Program-made: the position numbers and the translations under genes
Part shown: in pieces, positions 1 to 9,544 of the stretch
Numbering within the stretch: position 1 is the stretch's first letter
Layout of the letters: each line of letters begins with the position of its first letter
The notes under the pieces: model-generated
The model's database searches: none
The model's input: the letters and a program-made list of their open reading frames with translations, nothing else
What the model was told of the DNA's origin: nothing
NCBI RefSeq assembly: GCF_002007565.1
Contig: NZ_CP015625.1
Coordinates: forward strand, 2,803,501 to 2,867,500
Length of the DNA stretch: 64,000 nucleotides
Direction: 5' to 3'
From: Ditibartonella choladocola
GTDB taxonomy: Bacteria > Pseudomonadota > Alphaproteobacteria > Rhizobiales > Rhizobiaceae

Positions 1-1533
1 CCACGCATCTCCCTTCAAAACTTCCAGACGCAAGCTGTTACCATCATGGCTCACCTCGACATGGGGATGAAGATGGAACCGCACCGCTACATTGTCACGA
101 CCATCGCTTTTGATGGATTTTCCGGCAGGTGCGAAAAAGGAGTCATAGCCGTCGATAATATTGCCATTGGATGTAAGCAGCAATCCACGCTCGTGAATCA
201 TATTGAATGATGCGAGATAGCCGTTATGACTTGCAACAAAACCGACACGGTCCGGTTCTTCAACGCGTTTGATATTGACAATTGTCGGGCCGCTTATGAG
301 TGCGGCGCGGCTATTGCCTTTGCGCTTATGGAATTTACCGGAAGATGTATCGTTCAGTGTTGCCGTCGAATGGGCTGCGGTTGCCCGCGCCATCAAAGCA
401 TAATCGTCCGGTCCATAGGGGTCGATTCCCGCATTGATAATGAAACGGTCGGCACCTGAGGACATTTCAAAGGAAAGGCAACCTGCGGCCGCTTGATAGG
501 AAACCTGACGCGGTGGAATTGTTCCGGTATCGGCAATGATGGTTGTATTATTCGCGTAAAGTCTCTGATAGCCGGAATAAGGCGCATGTGAAAAAGGCAT
601 ACCGGCTGTCTCGTCAAGTTTCAAAACAACTGCCAACCTTTCCGGCAAAACCGGCCCCACTCCGTTAAAATGGGCAAGCGTCTGATCCTGATGAACAAAA
701 AACCGCAAAGCCGGTAACATGCGTTCAACCGAATCAACCAATATTCTGGGTGCAGTCTCTTTGCTATGGGCATAAAGGTGACGCAATGCGATAAGATCGG
801 TCAACAGGGAAAGCAATGTTGCGGGATTGCGCGAAATATGCCCACCATCCGGCAAGATTTGCCGCGCCAAAGACCGCGCAAGCTGCATCTGGGAAGCCTT
901 TTTCATGGAAGGTGATACAGGCAAAGAAACAGAAGCAAAACATAAAGCGATAGCGGCTTGGAGACGGTTTTCATCCTCATCCATATTGCGGATAGCCGTT
1001 CTTAGAAACCGTGCATGAAAGCCTAACGCACGCAAAAACCGGCGCTCGAAATTTTCATTTGCGCCATCAAGCAACATTCGTGCATGGCAAAGCCATGAAA
1101 TCAGCCTGCGCGCTGCAACATCAGGGCGCCATGCCAAACCTTTGACATGTTTTCCGGATTGTTCAAGCCAGTCGTTAAGCAAGGAACGGGCATGGGCATT
1201 GGCAAGCGGCGTACGCGCTGCATCAAGATGCCGGAGCCAACTGAAATCGTTAAGCGCTGCTTCCCAAGCAGGCGTTGGTGGCTCGACCGCAAAAGGTGAA
1301 ATTGAACCGGTTTGCACAATCCTTCCGGCAAGCGCAAAACGGCCATGATAGAATTCATGCGCCATTTCCGGATCGGCCAAATGAAGATCGACAGGTTCAG
1401 CCAGAATACGTTGCGGACGAAAACCGGAAAACCGCCAGCGAAATAACGGTCCGACACACACACGCCGCAACAAACGCATCGCAGCATAAAGCGCTGGCGA
1501 TGTTTTATATTGCTGATCGATTGTGGTGGCCAC
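1..1533 (-). CDS. Heparinase II/III family protein (3' end beyond window)
   Basis: An uninterrupted minus-strand reading frame runs from a GTG at 1533 to the left edge, at least 511 codons, so only the C-terminus is missing. GTG is preceded by GGAG eight bases upstream, which decides the start over the out-of-frame ATG at 1545. The C-terminal half has the heparinase II/III pattern: an aromatic stretch ending in PFSHAPYSGYQRL, then SFEMSSGADRFIINAGID, then a beta-rich part with an AHSTATLND motif. The family cleaves uronate-containing polysaccharides or is of unknown substrate in Hyphomicrobiales, where it commonly sits between rsmB and purH. Here rsmB lies upstream on the same strand with a 426-base gap, so purH would be expected just left of the window. 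The family assignment is fairly secure; enzymatic activity is inference. Confidence 0.8.
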   Translation of the reverse strand, partial: MATTIDQQYKTSPALYAAMRLLRRVCVGPLFRWRFSGFRPQRILAEPVDLHLADPEMAHEFYHGRFALAGRIVQTGSISPFAVEPPTPAWEAALNDFSWLRHLDAARTPLANAHARSLLNDWLEQSGKHVKGLAWRPDVAARRLISWLCHARMLLDGANENFERRFLRALGFHARFLRTAIRNMDEDENRLQAAIALCFASVSLPVSPSMKKASQMQLARSLARQILPDGGHISRNPATLLSLLTDLIALRHLYAHSKETAPRILVDSVERMLPALRFFVHQDQTLAHFNGVGPVLPERLAVVLKLDETAGMPFSHAPYSGYQRLYANNTTIIADTGTIPPRQVSYQAAAGCLSFEMSSGADRFIINAGIDPYGPDDYALMARATAAHSTATLNDTSSGKFHKRKGNSRAALISGPTIVNIKRVEEPDRVGFVASHNGYLASFNMIHERGLLLTSNGNIIDGYDSFFAPAGKSIKSDGRDNVAVRFHLHPHVEVSHDGNSLRLEVLKGDAW

Positions 1534-1959
1534 GATAGGAACTCCATGAAAATGAACTTGAACCTATTTTCATGGATTAAGGTGAATGATTGGTTAATTT
1601 TGGTAAAAAACCCGCAATAGAACATCAAGATCAAATGAAGTGGTTGTCATCCATTATACCGGCAAAAAAGGCTTAAAGCTTGATAATGTGCTGGGGCATA
1701 AACCGCTATAGTGGCGCTTGAACTTTTAACTTTTTAAAATGCGTTCGGGCTTTTATTTTTAAAACCAAACTTAAATATTCTGCCAATTTTATGCGTCCCG
1801 CCTTGAAATATCGGCGTTAAAAATTCCGGATGCTGCCCATCAGCCATTTAAAATTCGCAAAACAAGCATTCAAAAAACTGAAGGTTTCAGTGCCCCTTTT
1901 CTCTTTTGTCAGGACAAAGCGGCATGAAAATTGAAAATAATAGCGAGGTTACGAAAGGC
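1534..1959. other. Non-coding gap between rsmB and the heparinase-like gene
   Basis: 426 AT-rich bases between two minus-strand genes. I see no supported ORF, RNA gene or clear terminator. It presumably holds the promoter of the heparinase-like gene. Confidence 0.5.
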
Positions 1960-3393
1960 TTAAGCAATACGTTTGAATCTCGCTGCAAAAAAGCCGTCCA
2001 TGCCCGATAATAATGGCGTTTCCCCTTCAAGATCGGCGGGAGTGGTGCGTAAAACACCGTTTGGCAAAAGCTCTTTTCTTCCCCCCACTTCTTCATCACG
2101 GATTGGTACGAGCGTGATATCATTGCGGCTTGAAAGAACTTTATCAACAAGCTCTTCGCCCTCCTGTCTTGCAATCGAACAATTTGCAAAGACAATCAAG
2201 CCGCCAATTTTGACAAGCGAAATGGAAGCGACAAGAAGTTCAAGCTGTAATTTTGCAAGTTTTTCAACGTCACTAATATCTTTTGTCCATAAAATATCAG
2301 GGTGTCTTCTGATTGTTCCGGTCGACGAACAGGGCGCATCAAGCAAAACAGCATCAAAAAGTTCTTCAGGTTTGAAATCTTTAAGGTTGCCCGCCCATGT
2401 TGCAACCTTCAAATCGAGCCGTTCCATATTATGTTGTAAACGCTTCAGGCGGTTTGCCGAAAGATCGATTGCCGTTACATGGGCGCCCTGAACGGCAAGC
2501 TCTGCCGTTTTTCCGCCCGGTGCTGCACATAAATCTGCTACAGCTTTATCTTTAATATTGCCGAGCAAGCGGGCGGGAAGAGAGGCGGCCACATCTTGCA
2601 CCCACCATTCCCCTTGTTGATAGCCTTCAAGATCGCTTACCGCCCCTTCGACATGTTCAAGCCGGACTGTGCCATTGAAGAGAACATGACCACCGAGTTT
2701 TTCCGCCCATATTTCAGGGTTGCTTTTGACTGAAATATCGATTGGTGGTTCAATTGCCTGTGCGGCCAAAATTTTTGCTGCCTTTTCACGACCATAGGCT
2801 TCGATCAACATGTGAGAAAACCATGCCGGAATATTTTCCGTTGCCGAACTTTGCGCCCGTTCCTTATCGGCATTGCGGGCAAGTTTTCGCAAAATTGCAT
2901 TGACAAGGCCTGAAAAACGTTGATTGCGCGGGTCGCTTTTGGCGGCAGTAACGGCAAGATCAATGGCCGCATGGTCGGGAACATCAAGATAGAGCACTTG
3001 CGCTGCCGCCACATGGAGAAGATGTTTTAACGACAGGGCATTTTGCGGCAAAGGCCGATCAAGATAACGCTCAACTATTCTTTCAATATCAGCACGATGG
3101 CGAAGGGCTGCCCCCAAAATAGCGCGCACCAGCATACGATCACGCATTTCAAGTGCCAAATATTGGGGATGCCCGTGCTCGTTATCGGTGAGGCCATCAA
3201 GCGATGTCTTTTTGTCAATCACTGCCGAAAGAAGACGGGCTGCTGCCAGCCTTGCCGGAAGGCCCGGAACAGGCACGGCGGATTTTCTTTCGGACAAACC
3301 GGAATGATGTATTTTATGTTTATTTGCCAATATCGACTCGTTATGACCATGGACCTTTCGGCGTGTTATTGCGCATCCATGACGGACGTTCAA
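1960..3393 (-). CDS. rsmB: RsmB-type 16S rRNA (cytosine-C5) methyltransferase
   Basis: Full-length RsmB/NOP2 family enzyme that makes m5C967 in 16S rRNA (E. coli numbering) using SAM. Numbering from the ATG at 3393, an N-terminal NusB-like RNA-binding domain covers about residues 45-180. The SAM motif [10 protein letters not shown] is near 288-297. The two family cysteines lie in DAPCSSTG (Cys355) and NCSIA (Cys405, catalytic position). The first ATG at 3393 overlaps the end of htpX by 53 bases. Homologues usually begin near [13 protein letters not shown], so an in-frame TTG at 3330 is a credible alternative start; neither has a strong Shine-Dalgarno. It is translationally linked to htpX, as is common in this order. 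Confidence 0.93.
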   Translation of the reverse strand: MNVRHGCAITRRKVHGHNESILANKHKIHHSGLSERKSAVPVPGLPARLAAARLLSAVIDKKTSLDGLTDNEHGHPQYLALEMRDRMLVRAILGAALRHRADIERIVERYLDRPLPQNALSLKHLLHVAAAQVLYLDVPDHAAIDLAVTAAKSDPRNQRFSGLVNAILRKLARNADKERAQSSATENIPAWFSHMLIEAYGREKAAKILAAQAIEPPIDISVKSNPEIWAEKLGGHVLFNGTVRLEHVEGAVSDLEGYQQGEWWVQDVAASLPARLLGNIKDKAVADLCAAPGGKTAELAVQGAHVTAIDLSANRLKRLQHNMERLDLKVATWAGNLKDFKPEELFDAVLLDAPCSSTGTIRRHPDILWTKDISDVEKLAKLQLELLVASISLVKIGGLIVFANCSIARQEGEELVDKVLSSRNDITLVPIRDEEVGGRKELLPNGVLRTTPADLEGETPLLSGMDGFFAARFKRIA

Positions 3394-4297
3394 CAGTGCG
3401 GCGCATATTTTCCCATGGCGAACCGCTTGTTGTCGTAATATTCATTTCCTCGGCCTGTTTACGCAAAGCTTTTATGCGGTTTTCCGTTGAAGGATGGGTC
3501 GAAAAAAGACTATCCGCCCCGCTGCCATTCAAAGGATTGATGATAAACAGATGTGCTGTTGCAGGATTATGTTCTGCTTCCTCATTGGGAACATCTGCAA
3601 CACCACGGGCAATTTTGTTCAAGGCCGAGGCAAGCCATAGCGGATTTCCACATATTTGGCCGCCGCGTTTATCGGCCGCATATTCGCGTGTTCTGCTGAT
3701 CGCCATTTGCACAAGCATGGCAGCAAAAGGTGCCACGAACATCGCAATAATTGTACCGATAATACCGGATGAATTGGAGTTACCATTGGAATCGCGGTTA
3801 CTGCTGCCGAAAAACAACGCAAAATTGCCAAGCATCGAAATGGCTCCGGCAATCGAAGCGGTTATTGTCATTGTCAGCGTATCATGGTTTTGTACATGTG
3901 ACAGCTCGTGCGCCATAACACCGGCCAGTTCTTCCGGACTAAGCGCATTCAACAGGCCGGTTGTGGCAGCAACAGAGGCATGTTCGGGATTGCGTCCGGT
4001 TGCAAAAGCATTGGGCTGCGCGTTATCAATCACAAAGACTTTCGGTTGGGGAAGACCGACTTTTTTGGCAAGGTCGCTCACAATCCGGTAATATTGGGGG
4101 GCGCTCCGCTCATCGACCTGATGCGCGCCATACATACTCAAAACCATTTTATCCGAATTCCAATAGGAAAACAGATTCATTCCGGCTGAAATGAGAAATG
4201 CGATCACTGCACCATTACTGCCGCCAATGAGGTAGCCGACGCCCATCAATAGTGCCGTCATGAAAGCAAGAAGCATGGCGGTACGCATAAAATTCAT
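3341..4297 (-). CDS. htpX: HtpX membrane zinc metalloprotease
   Basis: M48-family inner-membrane protease that degrades misfolded membrane proteins together with FtsH. The start chosen is the ATG at 4297 (318 aa), nine bases after GGAG; longer in-frame extensions to 4495 have no homology-like content. Two N-terminal membrane helices are visible (about 6-25 and 29-45). The zinc site HELSH is at 130-134, with EYAADKRGG downstream supplying the third ligand. A further hydrophobic hairpin lies around 140-190. It is followed by rsmB with overlap and is divergent from the DUF1674 gene, a normal arrangement in Hyphomicrobiales. Confidence 0.95.
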   Translation of the reverse strand: MNFMRTAMLLAFMTALLMGVGYLIGGSNGAVIAFLISAGMNLFSYWNSDKMVLSMYGAHQVDERSAPQYYRIVSDLAKKVGLPQPKVFVIDNAQPNAFATGRNPEHASVAATTGLLNALSPEELAGVMAHELSHVQNHDTLTMTITASIAGAISMLGNFALFFGSSNRDSNGNSNSSGIIGTIIAMFVAPFAAMLVQMAISRTREYAADKRGGQICGNPLWLASALNKIARGVADVPNEEAEHNPATAHLFIINPLNGSGADSLFSTHPSTENRIKALRKQAEEMNITTTSGSPWENMRRTVERPSWMRNNTPKGPWS

Positions 4298-4379
4298 TGT
4301 CAAAAACTCCGATATAAAGCATATTTGCCCTATATGATGGTGAATATTTCCGTTTTCTTCAATGGAAGACCTATGAAAA

Positions 4380-4592
4380 ATGACAGACAAACAAAAAGAA
4401 CAAAATATAGAAAATAAAAATCCCGAAAAAAAAGAACTTCCCCCTGCAGCACAAAGAGCACTGAAAGAAGCCGAGGAACGGCGTAAAAAAGCCAAGAAAA
4501 CCGATGCGCCGAAGGAAATCGGCGGTCGTGGCGGAAATGATCCTTCACGCTATGGCGATTGGGAAATAAAGGGAAGGGCTATCGACTTCTGA
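4380..4592 (+). CDS. DUF1674 / SDHAF4-like succinate dehydrogenase assembly factor
   Basis: 70 residues: a lysine/glutamate-rich N-terminal half ending in the diagnostic C-terminus [23 protein letters not shown]1674 is homologous to mitochondrial SDHAF4, which binds flavinylated SdhA and helps assemble complex II. The family is short, so this is full length. It is transcribed divergently from htpX, 82 bases apart, and followed by a hairpin terminator. The ATG at 4380 is the only sensible start. Confidence 0.88.
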   Translation: MTDKQKEQNIENKNPEKKELPPAAQRALKEAEERRKKAKKTDAPKEIGGRGGNDPSRYGDWEIKGRAIDF

Positions 4593-4613
4593 TTTTTGAA
4601 AGCTCATTCAAAT

Positions 4614-4649
4614 AAATCCGGTTTTTAAAAATTTAATTCCGGATTTTTT
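4614..4649 (+). terminator. Probable intrinsic terminator after DUF1674
   Basis: AAATCCGG and CCGGATTT (4614-4621 and 4639-4646) pair across an AT-rich loop and run into a T-tract. The loop is long, so this is a moderate call. Confidence 0.55.
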
Positions 4650-5058
4650 GTGTATTATTATTTTTATATTATTCCGTCTAAATTGTTAAACCGGTTTTTT
4701 CTTATATATTTTTTTGTTTTTATTTTGGACTTGCCAATTTTTATAACAAATCGAATGTTCGAGAAAGCGATTTATACAGCGCGCTTCCCTGTTTTTATTT
4801 CCATATTTTAACGACAAATACGCAAAGCTTTATATCAGCCTTTAATCAATAGACGCCGGAATGTTTAAAAAAGCTCATAGCCGGAATCGGTGAAAAGCCC
4901 GTAAATGAGAAAGTTTAAACTGCCTAATTGATAAATTGCCGCGCTGCCGGTGCGATTATTCATGCTGCAACGCTTCACAACATCAATATAGGGCCTTTGA
5001 TAAAAATAACGAATGCAAAAAATTCTGTGCGCCGTTGATGGTTCACGCAAAATTCCAA
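4650..5058. other. Non-coding AT-rich gap upstream of the rpsP terminator
   Basis: About 410 bases, very AT-rich in the first half, without a supported gene. In other members of the order rimM, trmD and rplS follow rpsP at this place; no trace of them is visible here. Confidence 0.5.
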
Positions 5059-5090
5059 CAAAAACGGGCATCAAGTGCCCGTTTTTTTGA
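5059..5090 (-). terminator. Intrinsic terminator of the ffh-aroQ-rpsP operon
   Basis: Perfect ten-base stem AAAACGGGCA / TGCCCGTTTT (5061-5070, 5076-5085) with a five-base loop and T-runs on both sides. It lies 49 bases beyond the rpsP stop codon and could act in both directions. Confidence 0.85.
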
Positions 5091-5138
5091 CTTTTTTCAA
5101 GACTTGCCGGAAGTCTTAAAAGCTTTAATTTTAAAAGT

Positions 5139-5528
5139 TTATTCTGTCGGCTGGGCTGCTGCTTCAGCAGGAGCAGCTGCGGCAGCTTTGGCTTCTTCTT
5201 CAGCCTGTTTGGCGGCAGCAATACGTTCCTGAGCTTTTTTGCCGGGCTGTGCTTTATTCGGATTGTTGCGGGGCTTGCGCTTGAAAAGACCGGCAGCATC
5301 AAGAAAACGTGCAACACGATCTGTCGGCAAAGCACCGTGACCCAGCCAATATTGGATGCGCTCGTTATCTATCTTTACGCGATCATTCTCGTCGGCAAGC
5401 ATCGGATTCCAGAAACCGACACGTTCGATAAACCGGCCATCACGCGGGCTGCGGATATCGGCGATAACGATATGGTAGTAAGGGCGCTTTTTTGAACCTG
5501 CGCGTGACAGACGAATTTTCAACGACAT
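5139..5528 (-). CDS. rpsP: 30S ribosomal protein S16
   Basis: Starts [20 protein letters not shown], the unmistakable S16 N-terminus. The family core covers about residues 1-85. The remaining roughly 40 residues are an Ala/Lys/Glu-rich tail, as usual in alphaproteobacteria. S16 is an early-assembling protein of the 30S body. It is last in the run ffh-chorismate mutase-rpsP and is followed directly by a strong terminator. The usual partners rimM-trmD-rplS are absent downstream. Confidence 0.97.
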   Translation of the reverse strand: MSLKIRLSRAGSKKRPYYHIVIADIRSPRDGRFIERVGFWNPMLADENDRVKIDNERIQYWLGHGALPTDRVARFLDAAGLFKRKPRNNPNKAQPGKKAQERIAAAKQAEEEAKAAAAAPAEAAAQPTE

Positions 5529-5609
5529 GTTTTATCTCCTATTGTCGGTTTTGGCTTTTGACCAATCGGGTTGCCGCCGGTCTTTTCGTGTTCCGGCAGA
5601 AATGTTTCC

Positions 5610-5915
5610 TTATTTTGAATGCAGTTTCAAAGCCGTCGCTTCGTGGTGACGAATGACTTCCTTGACGATGAAATTTAAAAATTTTTCCGCAAAATCGGGA
5701 TCAAGATGGCTTTCTTCAGCAAGCTTGCGCAAACGCTCGACCTGCCGTTTTTCGCGTGATGGATCGGCGGGCGGAAGGCCATATTTTGCCTTTAATACTC
5801 CGACAGCTTTGGTGCAGCGGAACCGTTCGGCAAGAATATGCACAAGTGCGGCATCAAAATTGTCGATTGATTCACGAAGTTGCACAAGCTCTTCAGGAAT
5901 TTTTGTATCACTCAT
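5610..5915 (-). CDS. Chorismate mutase, AroQ class
   Basis: 101 residues from the ATG at 5915; a TTG at 5942 overlapping ffh is possible but adds nothing family-like. The sequence shows the all-helical AroQ pattern: ELVQLRESIDNFDAAL with the N-terminal Arg, then LAERFRCTKAVGVLKAKYG with the conserved Arg and Lys. DPSREKRQVERL follows, and FIVKEVIRHHE closes the active site. It converts chorismate to prephenate for Phe and Tyr. Its position between ffh and rpsP is normal in Brucella and Bartonella relatives. The prephenate-using genes hisC and tyrC lie at the far right of the window. Confidence 0.9.
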   Translation of the reverse strand: MSDTKIPEELVQLRESIDNFDAALVHILAERFRCTKAVGVLKAKYGLPPADPSREKRQVERLRKLAEESHLDPDFAEKFLNFIVKEVIRHHEATALKLHSK

Positions 5916-5938
5916 AATCTTCAACGTTTCTTCGTTTT

Positions 5939-7483
5939 TCAATGCTTTTTCGGCAGGCCGGGAAGACCTGGGAATTTCGTTCCGCTTGACGGCAGTCCGG
6001 GTAATGTCCCGCCACCAAGACCGGGAAGTTTGTTTCCAAGGCCTGCACTTTCAGTCTGTTTCTGAATTTTTTCCAATTGCTTGGGATCCATTGACGAAAG
6101 ATCGGGAAGGCCACCACCCAAACCGCCAAATCCCAATTTGGCGCCAATGCCGCCCATCATCTTCTGCATCAGACCACCTTTGCCTTTGCCGCCCATCATT
6201 TTCATCATGTCGGCCATCTGACGATGCATTTTGAGAAGTTTGTTGATGTCAGCCGCATTGGTACCCGACCCTTTGGCAATGCGTTGCTTGCGGCTATGTT
6301 TCAAAAGATCGGGATTGGCACGTTCTTCTTTGGTCATGGAAGAAATAATGGCCAATTGGCGGTTAAAAAGATTGTCGTCAAGACCGGCAGCGGCAATCTG
6401 GTCTTTCATTTTTCCGATGCCCGGCATCATGCCGAGAATGCCGCCCATGCCACCCAATTTCTTCATTTGCTTGAGCTGTTCGGCCAAATCGCTCAGGTCG
6501 AATTTGCCCTTCTGCATTTTTTTGGCAAGTGCAGCGGCTTTTTCCTGATCTATCGTTTCGGCAGCTTTTTCAACGAGCGAAACAATGTCGCCCATGCCCA
6601 GAATACGATCGGCAATGCGGCGCGGATGGAATTCTTCCAGCGCTTCCATTTTTTCGCCGGTTGCAATAGCCTTGATCGGCTTGCCGGTTACAGCGCGCAT
6701 TGAAAGGGCAGCACCACCACGCCCGTCTCCATCCATACGTGTCAATATGATACCGGTAATGCCCACACGCTCGTCAAATGAACGGGCAAGGTTGACAGCA
6801 TCCTGACCGGTCAAACTATCGGCAACAAGCAAGATTTCATGTGGTGCGGATTTGGCCTTGATGTCGGCCATTTCGACCATAAGCGGCTCGTCGATATGGG
6901 TGCGACCGGCCGTGTCGAGAATAACAACATCCTGACCGCCAAGTTTGGCAGCCTGAACAGCACGGGCAGCTATTTCGACAGGTGTCTGTCCGGCAATAAT
7001 CGGCAATGTCGGCACATGAATCTGTTCACCGAGCTGGCGCAATTGTTCCTGCGCCGCCGGACGGCGCGTATCAAGAGAAGCCATCAAGACTTTCTTGTTC
7101 TGTTTTTCAGTGAGGCGTTTGGCAATTTTTGCCGAAGTTGTGGTTTTACCTGAACCTTGCAGGCCGACCATCATGATAACAACCGGTGAAGGTGCATTGA
7201 GGTCTATGGAAATGCCTTCCGTGCCAAGCATTTCCACCAACTCGTCATGAACGAGTTTGACAACCATTTGCCCCGGTTTGATTGATTTGAGCAAATTGGC
7301 ACCAACCGCCTTTTCACGCACACGGTCGGTAAAGGAGCGTACAACATCAAGTGCAACATCGGCTTCAATCAGCGCACGACGGACCTCACGCAGAGCGGTT
7401 GCAACATCCTGCTCCGACAAGCTTCCACGCCCTGTCAGATTGTTCAGAATAGTGCCCAGACGTTCCTGTAAGGAATCAAACAT
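5939..7483 (-). CDS. ffh: Signal recognition particle protein Ffh
   Basis: 514 residues. The NG domain has the P-loop GLQGSGKTTT, DTAGRTHID (G3) and TRMDGDGRGGAALS. It is followed by a methionine-rich M domain (MGGMGGILGMMPGIGKM and MHRQMADMMKMMGGKGKGG) that binds signal peptides and 4.5S RNA. An extra Gly/Pro/Leu-rich tail of about 60 residues closes the protein, as often in alphaproteobacteria. It targets membrane proteins co-translationally with FtsY. The stop codon is 24 bases ahead of the chosen chorismate mutase ATG. A structured leader and promoter lie upstream. Confidence 0.97.
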   Translation of the reverse strand: MFDSLQERLGTILNNLTGRGSLSEQDVATALREVRRALIEADVALDVVRSFTDRVREKAVGANLLKSIKPGQMVVKLVHDELVEMLGTEGISIDLNAPSPVVIMMVGLQGSGKTTTSAKIAKRLTEKQNKKVLMASLDTRRPAAQEQLRQLGEQIHVPTLPIIAGQTPVEIAARAVQAAKLGGQDVVILDTAGRTHIDEPLMVEMADIKAKSAPHEILLVADSLTGQDAVNLARSFDERVGITGIILTRMDGDGRGGAALSMRAVTGKPIKAIATGEKMEALEEFHPRRIADRILGMGDIVSLVEKAAETIDQEKAAALAKKMQKGKFDLSDLAEQLKQMKKLGGMGGILGMMPGIGKMKDQIAAAGLDDNLFNRQLAIISSMTKEERANPDLLKHSRKQRIAKGSGTNAADINKLLKMHRQMADMMKMMGGKGKGGLMQKMMGGIGAKLGFGGLGGGLPDLSSMDPKQLEKIQKQTESAGLGNKLPGLGGGTLPGLPSSGTKFPGLPGLPKKH

Positions 7484-7527
7484 TGTCTACCTCTTTAATA
7501 AGCCAACAAACCCGAACCAAACAAAAC

Positions 7528-7637
7528 ACCCACCCGAGGGCGCATCGCGCTGTCGGATGTTGACCTCCGGGATCTCTTTATACCGTTACGGGTCCCGGTC
7601 GGTGGCTCCAAGTCTGATAAGCTTGTCGCAGATTTAA
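7528..7637 (-). ncRNA. Structured 5' leader of ffh (candidate ffh-motif RNA)
   Basis: The minus-strand stretch between promoter and ffh folds into a multibranch element. An outer stem pairs 7599-7606 (read GCCACCGA) with 7530-7537 (TCGGGTGG), with one bulge. An inner stem CCGGGA/TCCCGG uses 7593-7598 and 7567-7572. A GCGC-ATC-GCGC hairpin lies at 7540-7550. GC content is far above the surrounding non-coding DNA. I recall an Rfam family called ffh in this position in Rhizobiales; the match is from memory and not computed. It is not 4.5S RNA, since the GGAAGCAGCC domain IV motif is absent. Confidence 0.6.
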
Positions 7638-7643
7638 AGCGTC

Positions 7644-7672
7644 TTAAAACAGCAAAAGGAGCATCTTGTCAA
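7644..7672 (-). promoter_or_regulatory. Sigma70-type promoter of ffh
   Basis: Minus-strand TTGACA (7667-7672) and TTTTAA (7644-7649) with 17-base spacing. The predicted start near 7637 sits just before the structured leader. Confidence 0.6.
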
Positions 7673-7793
7673 GGTTTAAGCATATTGTATTTGATAAAGT
7701 GTAATCCCACTTGGTTTCAGAACCAACTTGTTATAAGCGGTAAAGTACATTTTACCTTACACAAAAGTCAGGTTTTAAGAAGGAACAGCTCTA

Positions 7794-8621
7794 ATGTCTC
7801 GAATGTTTTGTAAAAGAGCGATAAAGGCCGGTTTTATCGGCTTGGCATTTGCCGCAACCACAGGAGTTGCCGTCGCGGCTCCGAAATGCGGAAACACTTC
7901 GGCCGGTTTTGAAAACTGGGTAGAGGCAACCAAACAGGAAGCAGCCGCAAACGGAATCGGCAAACAGGGCATAGCCGCGTTGAACAATGTGCATTATGCG
8001 CAGGCGACCATCAATGCAGACCGTGGCCAGAAAAGTTTCAAACTGAGCCTTGACCAGTTCATGAAAAAACGCGGCTCGTCAACCATTGTTGCCCGTGGCA
8101 GAGTGATGAAAAAGCAGAATGCGGCACTGTTTGACCGGCTTGAGAAAAAATACGGTGTTGCATCCGGTCCGGTGATTGCCATTTGGGGAATGGAAACGAG
8201 CTTCGGTTCCTATATGGGTAAACAACATACGTTGTCCGCCGTTGCAACATTGGCTTATGATTGTCGGCGCAGCGCATTTTTTACCGACCAACTCTATGCC
8301 GCTTTAAAGCTGATTGACCGCGGAGATTTCGACCCGAATTCTATCGGTGCGATGCATGGCGAAATCGGACAAACCCAATTTTTGCCGAAAAATGTTCTGC
8401 TTTATGGCGCCGATGGTGATGGCAACGGTCACATTGACATGATTAACTCGAAAGCCGACGCACTTGCTTCGACATTCAATTTCTTGCGTAACCATGGTTG
8501 GAAACCGGGACAGGGCTATCAACCGGGAGAACCCAATTTCGCCGCCATTCAGGGTTGGAATGATGCAAGCGTTTACCAGCAGTCAATTGCCATTATGGGT
8601 AAACAGATAGACGGCAATTGA
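7794..8621 (+). CDS. MltB-family lytic murein transglycosylase
   Basis: 275 residues with an N-terminal signal peptide (basic start, hydrophobic core about 12-28, cleavage near AVAAPKC). The SLT_2/MltB catalytic segment is AIWGMETSFGSYMGKQ, with the catalytic Glu in METSFG. It is followed by the typical AALKLIDRGDF, IGQTQFLP and DGDGNGHIDMINSKADALAS motifs. The enzyme cleaves peptidoglycan glycan strands to 1,6-anhydro ends in the periplasm. AAGGA precedes the ATG at 7794. It is a single-gene unit divergent from ffh and followed by a strong terminator. Confidence 0.92.
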   Translation: MSRMFCKRAIKAGFIGLAFAATTGVAVAAPKCGNTSAGFENWVEATKQEAAANGIGKQGIAALNNVHYAQATINADRGQKSFKLSLDQFMKKRGSSTIVARGRVMKKQNAALFDRLEKKYGVASGPVIAIWGMETSFGSYMGKQHTLSAVATLAYDCRRSAFFTDQLYAALKLIDRGDFDPNSIGAMHGEIGQTQFLPKNVLLYGADGDGNGHIDMINSKADALASTFNFLRNHGWKPGQGYQPGEPNFAAIQGWNDASVYQQSIAIMGKQIDGN

Positions 8622-8720
8622 TGAAGCGCCTTGCCGTTTCATGGCAAATGGTATTTTTCCATTCCGCTATCCGGCAATAACTATAAAGTGGCGATAAAAG
8701 TCATATTTGTTAAAGTCTTG

Positions 8721-8748
8721 AAAGCCTGCCAATCCGGCGGGCTTTTTC
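8721..8748 (+). terminator. Intrinsic terminator after the lytic transglycosylase
   Basis: AAAGCCTGCC pairs over ten bases (one G-U) with GGCGGGCTTT across a five-base loop, followed by a T-run. Confidence 0.85.
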
Positions 8749-8801
8749 TATAAAACTTTTGTTCGACAACGCGACCGGTTTGAAACGGACTGCCGCAAAG
8801 A

Positions 8802-9446
8802 TTATTCTTCTGCCCTGATAAAATCACCGGTACGCCTGTCCATAATCCATAATTCGCCTGTCGCAATATCGAACCACGCTCCATGAAGGGCAAGCTTTCC
8901 CTGATCTTCCCGTCGTTTTATCCATGGGAACGTACGCAGATTATTGATTGAATAGCGGATGGAAATCCGCTCAAGTGCGGTTTGACGTTCACCCGATGTC
9001 ATCAATGTATTGGTTGCAACCGCTTCGGCAGCCGGTGTCAATAGCCCCATCCATTTACCGATAAAATCGACCGTTGAAAGGGGTGCTCCATCAAGGTCAA
9101 GTGCATTGCGTATGCCGCCACAACGCGCGTGGCCAAGTACAACAATGTTTTTGACTTTTAAAGACTGGACAGCAAATTCCAGTGCCGCCGAAGTTGCATG
9201 ATATTCCTTGTCAGGGTGAAATGGCGGCACGAGATTGGCAACATTACGCATAACAAATATTTCACCCGGATCGGTATCAAAAACAGTTTCCGGTGCAGCT
9301 CGCGAATCGCAGCAGGCTATGACCATGGTCTCGGGCTTTTGCCCTTCATAAGCCAATTGTTTATAGCGCTCGCGCTCATGAGTAAAACGGCTTTTCATAA
9401 ATATATGATAGCCGTTTAAAAGCTTTTCAGGGAAATCCATCATCAA
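8802..9446 (-). CDS. Beta-class carbonic anhydrase
   Basis: 214 residues. The zinc and catalytic residues are in ACCDSRA (Cys46, Asp47) and GHARCGG (His106, Cys109), with the conserved FVMRNVANLV between them. It interconverts CO2 and bicarbonate in the cytoplasm, supplying bicarbonate for carboxylases. Three consecutive ATGs (9446, 9443, 9440) make the exact start uncertain and no strong ribosome site is visible. It is separated from pdxY upstream by a 100-base gap filled by an 11-bp tandem repeat. Confidence 0.94.
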   Translation of the reverse strand: MMMDFPEKLLNGYHIFMKSRFTHERERYKQLAYEGQKPETMVIACCDSRAAPETVFDTDPGEIFVMRNVANLVPPFHPDKEYHATSAALEFAVQSLKVKNIVVLGHARCGGIRNALDLDGAPLSTVDFIGKWMGLLTPAAEAVATNTLMTSGERQTALERISIRYSINNLRTFPWIKRREDQGKLALHGAWFDIATGELWIMDRRTGDFIRAEE

Positions 9447-9455
9447 TCAATCAGT

Positions 9456-9523
9456 CATTTGGCAATCATTTGGCAATCACTGGGCAATCACTGGGCAATC
9501 ACTTCACTTAACAATCACTGGGC
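9456..9523. repeat. 11-bp intergenic tandem repeat
   Basis: Four contiguous units of CA(TT or CT)(T or G)GGCAAT at 9456, 9467, 9478 and 9489, followed by a degenerate fifth copy ending near 9523. The repeat fills most of the gap between pdxY and the carbonic anhydrase gene. Confidence 0.9.
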
Positions 9524-9544
9524 AGCTTTCGCTGTTCCCGCCTT

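Noticed and set aside
1101-1634. Open frame of 177 codons on the minus strand
   Set aside because: It is an out-of-frame shadow of the heparinase-like gene, whose own frame is open from 1533 to the window edge and carries the family motifs.
7500-7640. 4.5S (SRP) RNA next to ffh
   Set aside because: The conserved domain IV core (GGAAGCAGCC-type) is absent and the element sits between promoter and ffh start as a leader.
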